DNA of 64,000 nt from Tetrahymena thermophila SB210 (GCF_000189635.1 NW_002476434.1:1-64000); one strand, 5' to 3'. Shown: positions 11,901-26,700, counted from the first letter of the stretch. Translations and numbers: made by a program. Notes: generated by a model from the sequence alone, not told the origin.

Positions 11901-14900
11901 TAAAATAGAGTTAGTTTAAATGATTGTGAATCCACCGTATGTGATAATAGTACATGCGAAATTAGGAATTTTATAAATTAATAACCTAATAGTTCTAGCA
12001 TTGCAGATTATTTTAAAAGTGATAGTTCAGGCTATATCTTAAGATAAGAAGCATTAGCCTAATCCAAGTATAGTTTACTTAATTCAATGCTTTATCTAAT
12101 AAATATAAATATAAACTATAATATTTACGTCTAATAAGGAAGTTTAATTATTTGGAATTAATAATATACCTAATTAGATACGAAAAATTCAGTAATATCA
12201 AATTATTTAAAAAAATTAAAAGTTAATCTTAATATTTAATCAGTTGATTACACTTTAAATATACCTTAAAACACTTATTCTGTATTTAATATTTCTATAA
12301 AAGAACAACAGCTAATCAATACTTACAACTATGTTTAGTTTTAAAATGTTATACTGACATAAAATGCTTATGCTAGTTTCTTTTAAGTTAGTATTCCTAA
12401 TTTTATAATGAGTAATACGCTTCTTATCAGTAAAAGGTAAATTATATATTAAAATATTTTAGTAAAACATATAAATTTTATTTAATAGCTCTAACCCAAT
12501 ACCTTTATATGTTGTTTGCTAATCAACCGGAACTTTACTTTTCTAGAACACTGTTATATAAAAATAATATTTCAACTCTTCGGGAAGCTTATTTTACATA
12601 AATTCTAATGATAATACACTAATACTAAAAAATATAACATTTTAAAATAATATTTTTTATTTCACTAACCTTATATACTCTATTTAATTGTTAAACCTTT
12701 AAATGGATGGTTTTAACCTTATAAGTAATACCATTAGGCTTAAGCAAACAGCTAATGCTTCTAGGTTTTTCATTAGCGCCTAAATTTTTACGCTAAATTA
12801 AGTAAGTATAACTTCTAATATTCTTGAAAATGTATCTCTTATTGGTAATATTTTATTTAAAATATTTATTTAAAGTTAAAATTATATTTTTTTTAGGAAT
12901 AAACTCTTACACGACACTTTTTTAGGCTTTTATAGATACTTTTAATTTTATAGGTAATACATACTTAATGACTGATTAGACAATTATAGTTTTAATATTT
13001 GATGGGCAAACATAAGATTTGAATTTTATTTCTGCTTTATTTATAAAATCTTCTAATTTTAGATAGTTAAATTTAATTCCATGCAGCTATGATTAGTACC
13101 AAACTGATAGTTGCTCCTCTGTAAATATAGATACCTCATCTTCTAATTACATATAAATAGCCTTGTCAAATACATAAGAAATGGTACTCTAAACAGTTAA
13201 TAGTATTGATAACCACATTACTTAATTCTCTTGTTTAAAATGTATTTCAGTAAAAATTACTCAATTTTATTGCAAAAATACAAATTTTGAAAGTTCAGCT
13301 ATAGACTTTCCTTGCTTAGTATTATAGGAACATACACAATTATCTCTGTAATTAAACTAATGTGGCTTTGAAAATAAATATTTATAAAATAATTATGTTA
13401 TATCTATTGATTCCAGCTCTACTTTATTAAATTAATAATAGCCTAACGGTTATATTACATTTTAAGATACATATTTTAACACAATAAATTTATTTACTCT
13501 AACGTCCTTTTATTAATCATCAGCTGTTTTAATTGAGTCCTATTAGAATTTGCAAATATAATTTACAAATGTTACTTATAATTAGATCTTATTTTTAACT
13601 CCGTAGAAACTATTTCAAAGCTCAGGTTCATGCTTGACTCTATCGTCTCCATTTTCAAGCTTTTTAATTTAAAACTCAGCAATTTAGAATTTAATTTCCT
13701 ATTCATCATCCGTAAATAATAATTATTTTTAAAATTATACATTAATTAATACACATTATTTTTTCAATTGATATTTAGGCAGCTTTTTATTTGAATGTAT
13801 ATAATGGCCAAATAACTAATACAAAGTTTTAAAATAATAACTACGATCTAGATTATGCAACATACAAAGGAGGATACATAGAAATACAATCTAACAACTT
13901 TACAGTATCCCAATCCAATTTTACAAATAGTATTGCTTAGTAGGGAAATGGATTGACTATAGTACCAAGTTAAGCTTAAGCAAGTTATAAATTCAATTAG
14001 TGTATATTTTAAAATTTGATAGCTGCTTAAAATGGTGCTGCTGTTTACATTAATTAAGCTCTTAATTTAACTACTTTGTAATTTAATAATTGCATTTTCA
14101 CAAATATTCTTTCTTCTGAAGGAGGAGGTATTTATTTATATTTTATGGTATCTTCTAAGAATATTTTAAGCCTCCAAAGCACATTTCCTACTGTGATATT
14201 TAATGGCTGTACTACTTCAAATTTATTCTCAATATAAGGAGGATTAGCTTATATATAAAATTCTAATTTACAAATAAATGATCTAAAGTCTAGATAAAAC
14301 AACCCAAATCTTTAAACATATGATACATAAATATTAAATTACATAAAAGATATGTAGAATGTTGGAGAATATATAACTTTGTAATCAAGCATAGCTTAAA
14401 TTTCTTTGTTAAATCTATCTGGTTTTTAAATATTTTAGAAAACTGTTTCTACTAGTGATGCTTAAACTTTGATTCTTAAAGCTACATCATTTAGTATTAC
14501 AAATATTACTAATTCATATATTGATAATTGCATTTATTATAGCTCAGCAATGATTCTAATATAACAATCTACTCTCAATATGGCATATACAAATATAACT
14601 AATAGTCAGTAAATATTTATCATAAATTAAACATTTAAAATAAATTAATTACTTTTCTGAAAATAGTAATTACAAAAAATTTAATTTTAATTATTGTTTG
14701 AAAGTATTTTTTATTTAAAAATAAATTAATTTAAATTTATTAAATAAATAGGAGTTATGTACCTTCAAGCACTAGAATGTTAACTACAGATATAACAACA
14801 GACATATAGTCTTAGTTTAGTGCAATAATGATTGTATAATAATCAACAATAAATCTGAGTTATGGATTACTTTAAAAGCTTAGTTGTAATGATAGTTTGT

Positions 14901-17900
14901 GCAGTGGAGGAGCTTTGGCTATATTTAATTCATAAGGTAGTATAATAAATTCAGTTTTTGATTAAAACTTAGCACAAAATAATGGAGGTTCATTATAAAT
15001 CATTAATTTAAGCAACAATATCACTATTAAATATAGCAATTTTACTAATAGTTAAACAATTAAAGGATTTGGAGGTGGTTTATCTTTTATTACGAATTAA
15101 GATGTATATTTTATAGTAATAGATACCTGCTTCTTTAATAAAAATTTTGCTAACTAAGGAGGTGGAGCATATTTTGAAATTTAGTCAACAAAAGAAAAAA
15201 ATAATTAAATAGTTAATATATTAAACACCAAAATATAAGGTAACACAGCTTAAATATTGGGAGGTGGTATTTTTTATCAAGGTTAAAGTCCTTATACTGA
15301 CTAGAAAACAGTAATTATGAACAACGTAGCAAGTATAATTTTTTTCTTCTTGATTTTTCTCTTCTTATTGTATTTTTTTTTTTTTTCTTCAATAGATAGC
15401 ACATATGGGTAAAACTCTTTCTCCTATCCTAAAAAAATAATCCTCAACAAAACTTTAAGTCAATAATATTCTAATTTCAATTATACTTCTTACATAGATT
15501 CTGATGGAAATCAAGTATATTAAATATAAGACTAGGTAAGTGGTGTTAGTTTACCTAATTTAGTGTTTCAATTACTAGATGAAAATAATTTGATTATTGA
15601 TAGTTCCTATACTTAAATAAATCCAAAAGTTGTATTAGATTTATCTAAAAAATCAAACAATTTTGTGATATCTAGCTCAGAAACTACATTTAGTTTTTAA
15701 GGGTACTTTAATGTTTCTAATCTTATAATAACAGGTATTCCAGGAACTAGTGTATATTTAATCCTAACATCTAGTAGTATTTCATCAGATAATTCTAATG
15801 GATATTAAGTTATTTTAGAAATCTAGTTAAGATAGTGTATTAGGGGAGAGATATTTTCCGAAGTTATTCAAACATCTTCTTCATCAACATAAATATTCTA
15901 TAAATGTGTGAAGTGCTCAACAGGAACGTAAAATTTATTAGAAAATTAAAAGTTTCAAAATTTTTAAAATATATTTTACATAGATACTCACTGGCATATC
16001 CAAACTTATCTAAACCAGTAACAGAATGCAGTAAATGCAGTTAATATGCATAATGCCCAGGCGGGGACTAAATAAATGTAGATGAAGGATATTGGAGGAT
16101 TAATGATCAAAGTGATTAGATAATATAGTGTATAAATTCTCCAAGCAACTGTCTAGGAGGATAAAATAACTCTACTTGTTCTACAGGACATACAGGACCT
16201 CTTTGTGAAACATGTGATATCTATAATGGATATACAACAGCTGGGAATTTTTAGTGTGGAGTATGTGGGGATCATGTAACTAACTCTTTGAAAATTCTAG
16301 GATTGATGTTATTCTATGTAAATAATTATTTATTCATTTATTTATTTTTCAATCTTAAATTAACTTTAATTTTATTAAAAAAAAGATTATTAGTGCAAAA
16401 ATAAGTGTTGATGGAATTCTAAACAAGTTATTAAAGTATTATTCTATTAGAGTACACCTTACTGATAAATAGATTGAAGAAGCAGAATAAAATACTTCTG
16501 TCTTGCTAAAGTTAATTTTAAGTTATTTTTAAATTATCATGGTTTTAACTACATTTTAGATTAGTGTTCCATCTTTCTTCAATAATCCAGTAGATGTTAT
16601 CGCTAATCCAACAACATAAATACTTTATTCTTTTGAGTGTTTCTTTTACCAGCTTTAGCAAATTACAGGAATAAGCATGATCTATTTACAACTAATTGCT
16701 GCTGTAATTCTTCCTATAGCGTGTTTGCTTATCTTTGCTATTTCAGCTTTCTTATCATACCGCGATAAATTTATAAGAGGATTTTACTTAAACACTTCTT
16801 TTTGCTATTGCCTAATGTACTTTTAGCCAAGTATATTCAAAAATGCAATTACTCTTATCAGCTGCCGTTAAATAGGTAAATAACAATTTTGGTTTCTATA
16901 TCATTTTTTTAAAAATTGCAAAAAATATAAGGTAATACTAAGTATATTCAATTTAGTCTTCTTTTCGAGTGCTATACTTCAGACTATGTGATTTGGTCAT
17001 TAAGCTTAGTAATTCCTGTAATTTTAGTGGTTGCAGTATTTATTCCCCTAATATTGCTTATCTTAATTTGGAGATCAAAACAAAGAAAATATATTGTTGA
17101 AAAAAGAAGTTTTATGTTTATGATTCTAGAATATAAATCTAATTCAAAATATTGGGAATTTGTTAAAATGAATATGAAACTTTTAGTCATGTGTTGTTTA
17201 ACTTTCTATGAATATGATATACCAAACAAGGTAAGATTATTTTATTTTTAATTATGAAGAGAGTTAAAATTTTTTTTTAAACAAAAATAGATATTATTCA
17301 TATTATTTATTGTGTGTTGCTATGGTTCTTTATTGTTTCATTTTTAACCATACAAAGAACAAATCTACAATAAAGTTGATATGACATAAACTATTGTTTA
17401 AGCTATTTCGATTTATTTAGGGTTTGTTGCATATCAAAATGTATCAAATCCATTTTGGTGGTTAATTTCCATTCTTTTAATTGCGATCATTAATCTCCTA
17501 TTTGTACTTTGGGCTTTTAAAATACTAAGCACAGTATTTATTACTTAGAACAAAGATGTGTTTGAAAAATTTAAAATATTTTTTGTAAGATTCATTTGCT
17601 GTAGAAAATATTTTTTCTCAGAAAAATAAAGGAAATACTACCTCAAAAGAAGATGGTTGAAATCGATTGTTAAAATTTTGAAAAAGAAAAAACTGATCAG
17701 CTTATGGAGTGGTAAGCTAAAAGTAGAACCAGAATCAGTATTTCCAATATTAAATGGGTAGATACCTGATGATTAAATACCAAGCAAATTGAAAAAAATA
17801 AAATTCAACAATGATAATATAGAAAATTAAAATGAATAATCCAATGAAAATGAGTTCAATAATAATTTAAATATCGATGAAAAAAATTAAGTTAAAAACA

Positions 17901-18583
17901 TTCCACATTTATTAAAAGCTAAATCAGTAAATTATTTGATATTTTTACATTTTTATTTGTCAATAACCTCATCTATTCATTTAAAAATAAATAATTTATA
18001 TATTTAAAAGTGCTTGGAAAGAAATAAAAACTAAAATGTAGTAAAAAATTACTAGCTTAAGACTAATCCTTCATTAGGAAATGCTTCAGGTAAATTTATT
18101 TATTAATAATTTTATTAAAATACTAAATAATATTATAAAACAGAAGGAATAATTCCAAAAGTTATTACTGACAAATCTACCCTTAATAATTAACTATTTT
18201 CTCCAAAAAATATCTAAATGAGTAGACTTCTAAACAATCATTGTGATGGGAAAAGCTTAGATAGCTCAGAAAGCCATTTTGATAAAGTCAATGAAGTAGA
18301 TATAATCTCAGATATACAAATTAATGAGGGAGTCAATATTTTAAATAATTAAAAGTATATAGGAGATTCATGTACTAAAATTATGCAATCTTAAAATAAT
18401 TCTTTTTAAGCTAAAAGTCCATTTAATAACTATAGTCAGAGAAATTTTTTGAGTGCATTTAAAAAAAGTTTGGAGCATGATCAAGATAAAAAAGAGTAAG
18501 AAGAGTAAATCTTTAAAAATTAAGAGATTGCTGTAAGCAAAATTTATTAATAGAGTGATTTATAACCAGAAAATGATGTATGA
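8902..18583 (+). CDS. Giant secreted-domain/multipass membrane protein A (tandem family copy 1)
   Basis: The spliced gene starts with a clear signal peptide (MNIFLFSILLIQTVKAISFP). The first 400 bp encode a propeller-like region (FFASGDSQGRFLISNIKTGQ). The very long ectodomain is beta-helix-like, rich in Ser/Asn/Thr, with Gly-Gly repeats near 14030-15300 (SEGGGIYLYF, GFGGGLSFITN, NQGGGAYFEI, LGGGIFYQG). A Cys-rich module follows at about 15830-16320 (QLRQCIRGEIF, CVKCSTGT, CPGG, GYWRINDQSDQIIQCIN, NCLGG, HTGPLCETCD). About 16390-17560 encodes several membrane helices (ISVPSFFNNPVD, SFECFFYQL, FQPSIFKNAITLISCR, LLIAIINLLFVLWAF). The tail is cytosolic, Gln/Asn-rich, and begins with ISLWSGKLKV. 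The stop is TGA 18581-18583. Role is unknown; surface receptor or adhesin is an inference. It is paralogous to the genes at 28017 and 38498. Exact exon borders in the ectodomain are not all resolved. Confidence 0.8.
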
Positions 18584-20750
18584 AAATGCGTGTAATTTAA
18601 AAGTTAAATATATTATATTAAATTAATAAATAAATAAATATTTATAAAAATTAATTTAATTTTTAAATATTAAAAAATACATTAAAATTTTTTAAATTGA
18701 ACCATCTTATGACCTAAGTTTTTGGTAAATATATAATTTGAGCCCAAAATCCATAAAAAAAATTAATAAATGATAAAGAACTTCAAATAATTGAAATTTT
18801 GTTTTTTGCTTAGTTACAAATGGGTAAATTTACACTTATGTATTGTATTAATTTAAATTTTAGTTTTTTTCATGATTTTATTCAAGTTTTCAAAAAAACT
18901 CTATCATAATTAGCCATTTATTAAAAGTCACACAAATTGAATTAAATTAAAAGTAATTTTTTAATTTTCTAATTTATTTATCTATTAAACTTTAAAAACT
19001 ACTTAAAAATTAAACTTTAAAAATTTAATAGAGATTTATTTTTGAAGATTAAACTAATAGTAAAATAATTAGCTAAATAAAGGTTAATCTTTTAAAAAAT
19101 AAAAAATTACATAAATAGGAATTTAAGTTTTTTATGGTTTAGAGTTAAGACTATGCTAATTTAAGTGAAATAATGCATATACGTTTCAAGTTTCTTGGTA
19201 ATATCTTTCAATCAGTAAAAAAAAATGAATAAAGATAAAATCATTTTGCCAAAAAATTTTTTTAAGGTTTTGTACTTAATTTATTTAATTAATTAGAAGC
19301 TTAAGTAAACATAGTTTTTTTTCTTCTTCTTTTGAGAATATCTGTTTTCTAACCCTATTATCTTTTGATTAACATTCATTTACTATCTAAAAAATCAAAT
19401 AGTTTATTAAATTTTAGATTTATATAGGCTGTGTAATAATTATTACAAGTTTTTCAATATATTTATTAAAATCGTATCAAAATAAAGGATTTGATATCTT
19501 TTTTTGAGTAAATTTGAAAATAGAGACCTAAATTTATCAAAATAAATAAAAAAAAACAAAAAGTTAAGTTCAGAAGGCAAGTAGACTGTGCCTAAGGAAT
19601 AAGAGGAAATTCGCTTAATTTTTCTCCTGCATTAAGCGAAAAGCACAAAAGATAAGCTCATTTAACTAGGAATTTAGGTACTTTAGCATCCAGCTTACTC
19701 TCATAATCTAGTCCCATCAGATTAGCACCTCTTTTAGCACTTAGATAATTATTTATCAGGTAAAACCTTTAAAAATAGTGAAGAATTTTAAGAAACCTTT
19801 TTAGCTTTTATAGGGTCTAGAGAACCAAAATTTTTTCTCAAGATAAATCAAAGCTTGAAGAGAGATAGAAAAAAGGCATGAATGCCTAAGGAGACTATTT
19901 TAACTGAGTGTTTGTATATGTTTTATAGATTATTATTTAAACTCGCAATTATTGTTACACAACCTAATATTTTAAAGATAATTTCAGTTTATTCTTAATT
20001 AAAATATAAAATTTATTTAATTAATAAATTTTAAGTTTGTATGAAGATAACTAGAAATAATAAATATTATAAAGGTAAAAACATGCAGTTTTTTTAAAGC
20101 GAATATTTTATTACAAGCACAATATTAGTTATTTATTCAATGCCAAGAAGCATAATTTTAATTTGAAAAATTCCGAAATTAAAAAAATTTAATGACTTTC
20201 ATTTACAAATTTATAAGAAAATAACTATCCTTTTTCTTCAAATTTTATTTACTCTCAAATTATAAAAAATTAAGCTATATACCAAAAAGTAATCAATTAT
20301 CTTTCTATTTATTTTTAAATTTGACATGGATATTAATTAACTTACTATTAAATAACGTGTTAAATATCATAAATTATTTTTAAAAAAACAAAAAGAAAGA
20401 TATTAATTTTATACTTAAACAAATAATTAATCCAGTAATATTTATATTTTTTAAAGGTATGCAAAATTATAATTTTATTTCAGAATAATTCAACTTTTAA
20501 TAAATTATTGACCTTTACTATCCTAAGTTGATGTAAGTGTAAAAAGAATCTGTGAGATGAAATTTTTAATAAAATCTTAAAAAAAAGGTTGAGATTTGTG
20601 ATTTCAACGATTGGTTCCCTTTGGTAATCAAAATTAAAATTAACACAAATTATACATAATAAACTTTTTCTTAATTGATAATTTGTTTATCATTAGCTCT
20701 TAAGTTTTAGCAATTAAATAAATTGAAACAAGCGATTTAGGAAAATAAAA
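18584..20750. other. 2.2-kb intergenic region
   Basis: The region is mostly very AT-rich spacer between giant gene A and the TmcB-like gene. The exception is a compositional island at about 19560-19930 with roughly 35-40% GC in places, listed separately. I see no complete gene. Confidence 0.5.
19560..19930. other. GC-richer island: possible gene relic or structured RNA
   Basis: This stretch is clearly less AT-rich than its surroundings. It contains a perfect 10-bp hairpin (TTCGCTTAAT at 19610-19619 with ATTAAGCGAA at 19631-19640, 11-nt loop) and shorter stems (AGGCA..TGCCT near 19575-19593; AGGCAT..ATGCCT near 19876-19889). On the minus strand a frame of 59 codons (19658-19837) ends in a protein-like C-terminus (RGANLMGLDYESKLDAKVPK). 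It has no suitable start or upstream exon that I can support. It may be a remnant of a gene, a terminal exon, or a non-coding RNA. Confidence 0.35.
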
Positions 20751-23700
20751 ATGAATATAATAAAGAGATTGTATTACAACTTTAAGATATATTATGAGAA
20801 GTAGATTTGCATAGATATCCACGCATTTAAGCGCCTTAAGCTAATAAGTTTCTTTTACCTTTTAATAAGATTATTTTGGTTTATATTACCAGTTTTGAAG
20901 AATGAGACCTTAGATAAACTTACTTTCATTGACTATAATTTAAGTAAATTAGGCTATATGAATATATTAAAATAAATGGAAGACTATTAAAATGTATTTA
21001 ATTGGATAGGAATTGGTATTAATTCAACCCTTATATTAATTTTTTTAGCTCGAGTTACTTAATATTCCTCAGACTCCTCTAATAATACATTCTAGCTACT
21101 GCTAAGCTTTTTTGCTTAAACATATAATTATGTACTATATATTCCTTTGATAAGTGTAGCTTCTGTTAAAATGTAAGGAAATCCTGTAGCACCAATCAAC
21201 TTAACTCTCTCAATAATTATAAGTAACAAACAATCCATATTTTTGAACAGTTTTCATTTTTAAAGTTTTAAGATTGTTTTTGCAAAAATATTGTAAAGTT
21301 GATTAGCATAATCTTCAAATATGTGTGTAGCTTTACTTTTTAAAATTGCGGTTAGAAAAGAGCGAAAAAATTAATTAAATTATGAAATCTATAACCAATT
21401 TTTTTATTACATCAATTAATTTCAGGAAATAGGAATTTATTTATTCCTTGAAGAATTAAATTAAATTAGTTAAGTAAATCAAATTAATTTCATTAATCTA
21501 AAGGTTTTTGTATCAGGATACATGACTTAGACTTTTCATTTGTAGCCAAAGACTTCTTAGGAAAAAAGAATCCTTTTATTTGGGATTTTGTCTTACAATT
21601 CTTAGAAACAATGTTAATAATACTAAATTAATTTGTTTCAGACCCTCCTCTTAGGTGTCTATTTAGTTTATCATTAGCAATTTACACATTTATAGATAGT
21701 TACACTAATTCATTTTATAATAATTCATTTTCCAGATTTTACTATCTTTTTTTTTCAACCTACCATACTCTTCTATTAGCGCTTCTGCTAATTAGTATTG
21801 CCGTTGATTAATAATTTCCTCTCTCAATACTAATTTTAGCTTTGATTCCTATATCAAATAAAATTTCTAAGATTCTAACTTAACAAAACGAGGATCTGCA
21901 CAGTAAATATTAGAACCAATACTTTTTTGGAGATAAATTAGCAAAATCGTCTAAAAAAATTTAAGAATTAGATTTCTTCTTAAGACTTTTATATCAGTAG
22001 ATTGGAATTGCTTTTGAAGATTTTAGGATTAATAAAAATTCAATTATCTTAGAAAAATTAAGCAGCGATCATAAAATTAATTGTAATGATAATACAGATT
22101 GCATTTTTTGTAATTACTAAGTAGGATTTTTTTATTTTAATTAATCAAAATTATCAACCAACAATTTTTTTATCAAATTAGGCTTCGACTTAAGAACAGT
22201 TTGAGCAAAACTTTTTAGATGGAAAAGAGAGGAAAGAATTTCTCAAGCAATTTATTAGGAATTAGTATCTTAGAGTTATCAATTCCAATTCTTTAAAAGC
22301 TAGTCGCTTTGGTAAAAGTACTTTTTACTTTACTTACTTTTACTTCTTAATTGAAGTGGAGCAATCAAAAGTTTTGGGATATGTTGAGATTATTAGACTT
22401 AATTAGCTTTTACGACTATCAATAAGAGAGACTGCATTTTTAAATGAGATATTTTTAATGGCTAAGTAAAAATTTGAATTTTCAGGAATAAACTATTCTT
22501 TTAGATAAACAAATAAAAAGAGCACTCTTAATTCTGCAGGCTATTTGGGTAATGCATAAAATGAAGAAAGTTTATTGAAATAAGAATAAAACAAATTAGG
22601 AAATCATAGTATTGAAAATGTAAATTATTTTATAGGTATACTATTTGATGAAGAATTAAATAGAGTAGAAAGAATGTATTATGAATCGCTTGCAATGAAG
22701 ATTAAAGTAATAAAAATATTAAGTGAAGATCATATCGATCTTATTGAGTTTAAAAAAAATGCTATTAAATTAAAATAAAAGACTGAATAATTGCAAAAAG
22801 ATTTATAAAATTTAGGAAATATTCACTACAATAGCCATAAAGTATAGTACTATATGGAAGGCTTTGCTCTTCATCTTGGTTTTGGAGAAAAAAAGAGAAG
22901 GCTTTTTAGGAAATCAAATCGTGGAAGAGCAAATTTATAAGCTTTGCAAAATGTGGATCATACTATTTTTGACAAGGATAATTGTGTAGTTTTTATTTCT
23001 TTGATTTAAAGCAATCTAGGTATAGTAAAGAGAGTTTAAAATAAATTTGAAAATATATTTGGAATATAGATCAAAGATATTGTAGGAAAAAGTATCAATG
23101 TTATTATTCCCTCACTAATAGCTAAGTATCATGATAAAATGATTTAGTAGTATTTATAAAATTCAAGCTAATCTGAATTTTAGCAGTCTTTGAGAAAAAC
23201 TTAAGTAGAAAATAAAAAATTAGAAAGCACTTATTAGTCAGAGTATGATGACACAAAGTCTAAGTTGATGAAACTTGTTTAAAATAATTAGCAAAATATT
23301 TAAAAAAAGATAATTGAACCTAATAATTACTTTTCTTTACTTATGGCAAGAAATAGTAGTGGTTGGGGAGTACCAATATCATTGCAGTTTAAAATAGATT
23401 GTATTGGTTAGTCTGACTGTGGAATAACGAGTCATATTAAAAATATTTAAACAGATTACTATTATATCATGACTAATACAAGAAACTTTCAAATTTAGTT
23501 AGCAACTTAAAATATTTTTGATAGGTTATTTTCTAAATATTTACAGAAAAGTGAATTATAGAATATTTGCTTAAATCGTATAATACCTCTGCTTCACTAT
23601 TTTGAGAAGCTTTGGGTTTAAGGAAATAATAAACAAGAAGAAGTCCACAAAGATTTAGTTAAAACAGTTGCTTTTATGCCTAAAGCAGATTCATAATAAA

Positions 23701-26700
23701 ATATAATGAGCCAAACTTAGTTTGCAAAAAAAATATAACCTTAACAATCTTTACTTTATTAAAAATTAGAATACTAAAATCTTTAAAAGGAATTATAATA
23801 GTACAATTTGGATTAGTATGATATGTTTACAGTTAAAATGAAATTTTATCATTTTAAAAACTCATTCGTGTCATACAACATAGTTGAAATTTAACAGATA
23901 AGACGCATTCTTAGTGTAGAAGCTCAAAGAGAAAACCTTTACTTACTCAAAAACCAATTTTCTGCTTTGCTTAACATTAACTTTGATATCTCAAAGGAAT
24001 TAGAAATGCTGCAGAAAGCTGAGTAACTCTTATTCTTAAATTCAAATATAAATTCCTATGATGATTTTAAAAGTAAGTTATTAAAATTATTTCATTTTTT
24101 AAGATAATTTTTAATATATATTTTATAGATTTTAGTATGCAGATGGATGATAATAATAGATAAAGCTATGATGATGAATAAAATTAAAAATTTTAAAATA
24201 GGCAAGACCTATAACAGTACAATTAATTGGGTTTTATTCCAGAAAAAAAAGAATATATTAACTAAAAAAATGAAATTGTTGAAAATTTTATCAATTTAAA
24301 GAAAAATTCAAATGAAGATGATATTTATGATAATAATTTTGCTCCATAAATTCAATCAGATCTCTAAATGATGAAAGCTGTGCAAACTAAAAAAGAATAT
24401 GAATAAAATTCTTAAATGAATATGAATCACAATAGCATGATGATTAACTAATCTTCTTCTCTTCTAATGGGTTCTATAGGCAATATAAATACAGCTAGAC
24501 ATGGGGAAGAAGATTACTTGTAAATATCTTACAGGTAACAGTAGTTTAATAAAAATGACAAATCTTATTTAGCTAAACAATTTTCAGAATAAGGAGGGGC
24601 TTACCCCGAGCTTAATTCAATTATGCAAGCTCTTTAATACAAATAAGGAGATGAAAATATCAGTACTTAAGTAGGTAAATCTATTAGCAATTTGAATTAA
24701 AATAGTAAGTAAGATATACTTGTAACTGACACATTCAAAGATTTACCATCAACTGCAAAAAAAAATTAAAATCATGAAACAGAAGAAAATAATCATTATA
24801 ATTATACTAAATAAACGTAATCTGATTTATAGCTATAAGCTAAATATGAAACTGATTAAAATATTATATCTCCAAAGTAGAAAGGTATTTATGATCTAAT
24901 AAAGGATAGATCAAGTAAAATGCATAATACAAGAGGGAAAATAATTTAAGATACATAAGTAAACAATACCTTTTCGAATATATCAATGGATTTTCCACAT
25001 ACGCATCATCAAGAAGTAAACTAAGCAATAAATTAGACAGGAAAACAATCTCTGAATAGCAAACAGATTTAATTTTTAACTTCTTACTACAAAACATAAC
25101 CTTAAAATTAAAGGTAAGATCATGTCAAATTAACTGGTAAAAAGATATAGCTGGAGGAGGAAGATATTCATTTCTATGGTGCGAGAAGAGATAAGGATGG
25201 ATACTCGTCTGATTTTTTCTCTAATTCAGCATAATAAGAAGAAGAAAAAATAAAGCAAGAATTAGAATAAAGGTCTCGTATTCTGGATGTAAGCTCAGTG
25301 AAGACTAGCTAAAGTCATAACCATGAACAAAAGAAAAATATATAAAGATTAATAAAGTCAAATAAAAAGGATATATCAATTATTCTTTTAAATATTTTTG
25401 GATACTTAGCTATTATCACTATAGCAATTATTACTTTTTATGAGTTTTTGCAAATTCAATCTATGCTCAACTCAAGTAAAGAAGATATTTAACTAATTCC
25501 TTGGGCTAATACAATGAGAGTATCACTTACTAATACTATTGCTTTTGGAGCTATGGCTGATTTGATTGAGTTTAATGGATTCCAAGACTCTTCTTTGTAC
25601 AACAAAACTTATATTGCAGAAGTGAGGAATAGAGGAATAGTAGGCCAAAAAGAAGAATTCAATCTATTGAAAAGATACTACAGACAAGATATATCAAATA
25701 AGCCATACTTTTAATACATCAACACAAACATTATGAATTTTGTTTTTAATTTTGATGACTCTGTTATTCCTCCCAGCCAAAATCTTAAAAACATTCCTTC
25801 TCAAAAAATATCCTTCAATTTAACAGTTCAGCACTTTCTAATAAACTTTATAGCCAACAGTTACTTATTTGTGAACTAAGATTTTGATAACAACGAATAA
25901 ATATTCTATTAAAAAGAAAATATTGATAACTTCATAAATTTTAGTACAAATATGTCATATATTTAAAATGAAATTACCCTCCATTCATAAAATGTATTAA
26001 ACTAAGTAGAAAGTTAGCAATAAACTTTAATGAGCTTAATTTTGATAGTTTCGTTCACGCTGATCTCAGCTCTTTTTCCTTTATATTACTTTGTTTAGTA
26101 TAAAAATCAAAGCGTACTTAAACTTTTCGCAACTATTCCTTCTTAATCTTTAGGAGGTATGAGTCGTTCCATTTAATTGGCAATAGATTTCTAAAACGAG
26201 GGAGCTAAGTTATCTAAATCTAAGATGGCCTTAATTAATAATAAAGATTTCTTACAGAGAAAAAGAAAAAATATTTCATCCACAAGCTCCTTACCTAAAT
26301 TTAAAATAGGACTTTTCTTTATATGCATATTAGCCTTTGTTTTAATAATAATATAACCTATTGTGAATTATATTTTAATCGATTAATTTAATTCAGAGGT
26401 ACAGACCAACATCAAATTATTAAGTAAATAATTAAAAAAATATTTTTTTTAGTAAGCATTTTTTACATAAAAAATAGGTGGACTCTATAATTTAAGAGCA
26501 CAAATGGGAAGTAACATGGCAGTTAGTTTAAAATATCTTGTTTATATTTTAGTTCCTTAAAGGTTAGTATATAATCCTCCATATTATGCTTCTAGATTAA
26601 AAACTTTATCTGCTTCTAACTCTTAATCTCTTTTAAATGTTACTCAAGTAATTAATGATAGCTTAAACTAAAAGAAATCGTAATAAGCTTTGTATGATAA

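Noticed and set aside
16988..17251. 87-codon plus-strand frame read with the standard code
   Set aside because: It is an exon fragment of giant gene A's membrane domain; the surrounding sequence continues in frame once TAA/TAG are read as Gln and introns are removed.
19561..19740. Telomerase RNA or RNase P RNA
   Set aside because: No telomere-template-like CAACCCCAA and no convincing conserved RNase P core; only a weak resemblance in GAGGAAATTCGC.
25514..25714. 66-codon plus-strand frame as an independent gene
   Set aside because: It lies inside the long open exon of the TmcB-like gene in the same frame.
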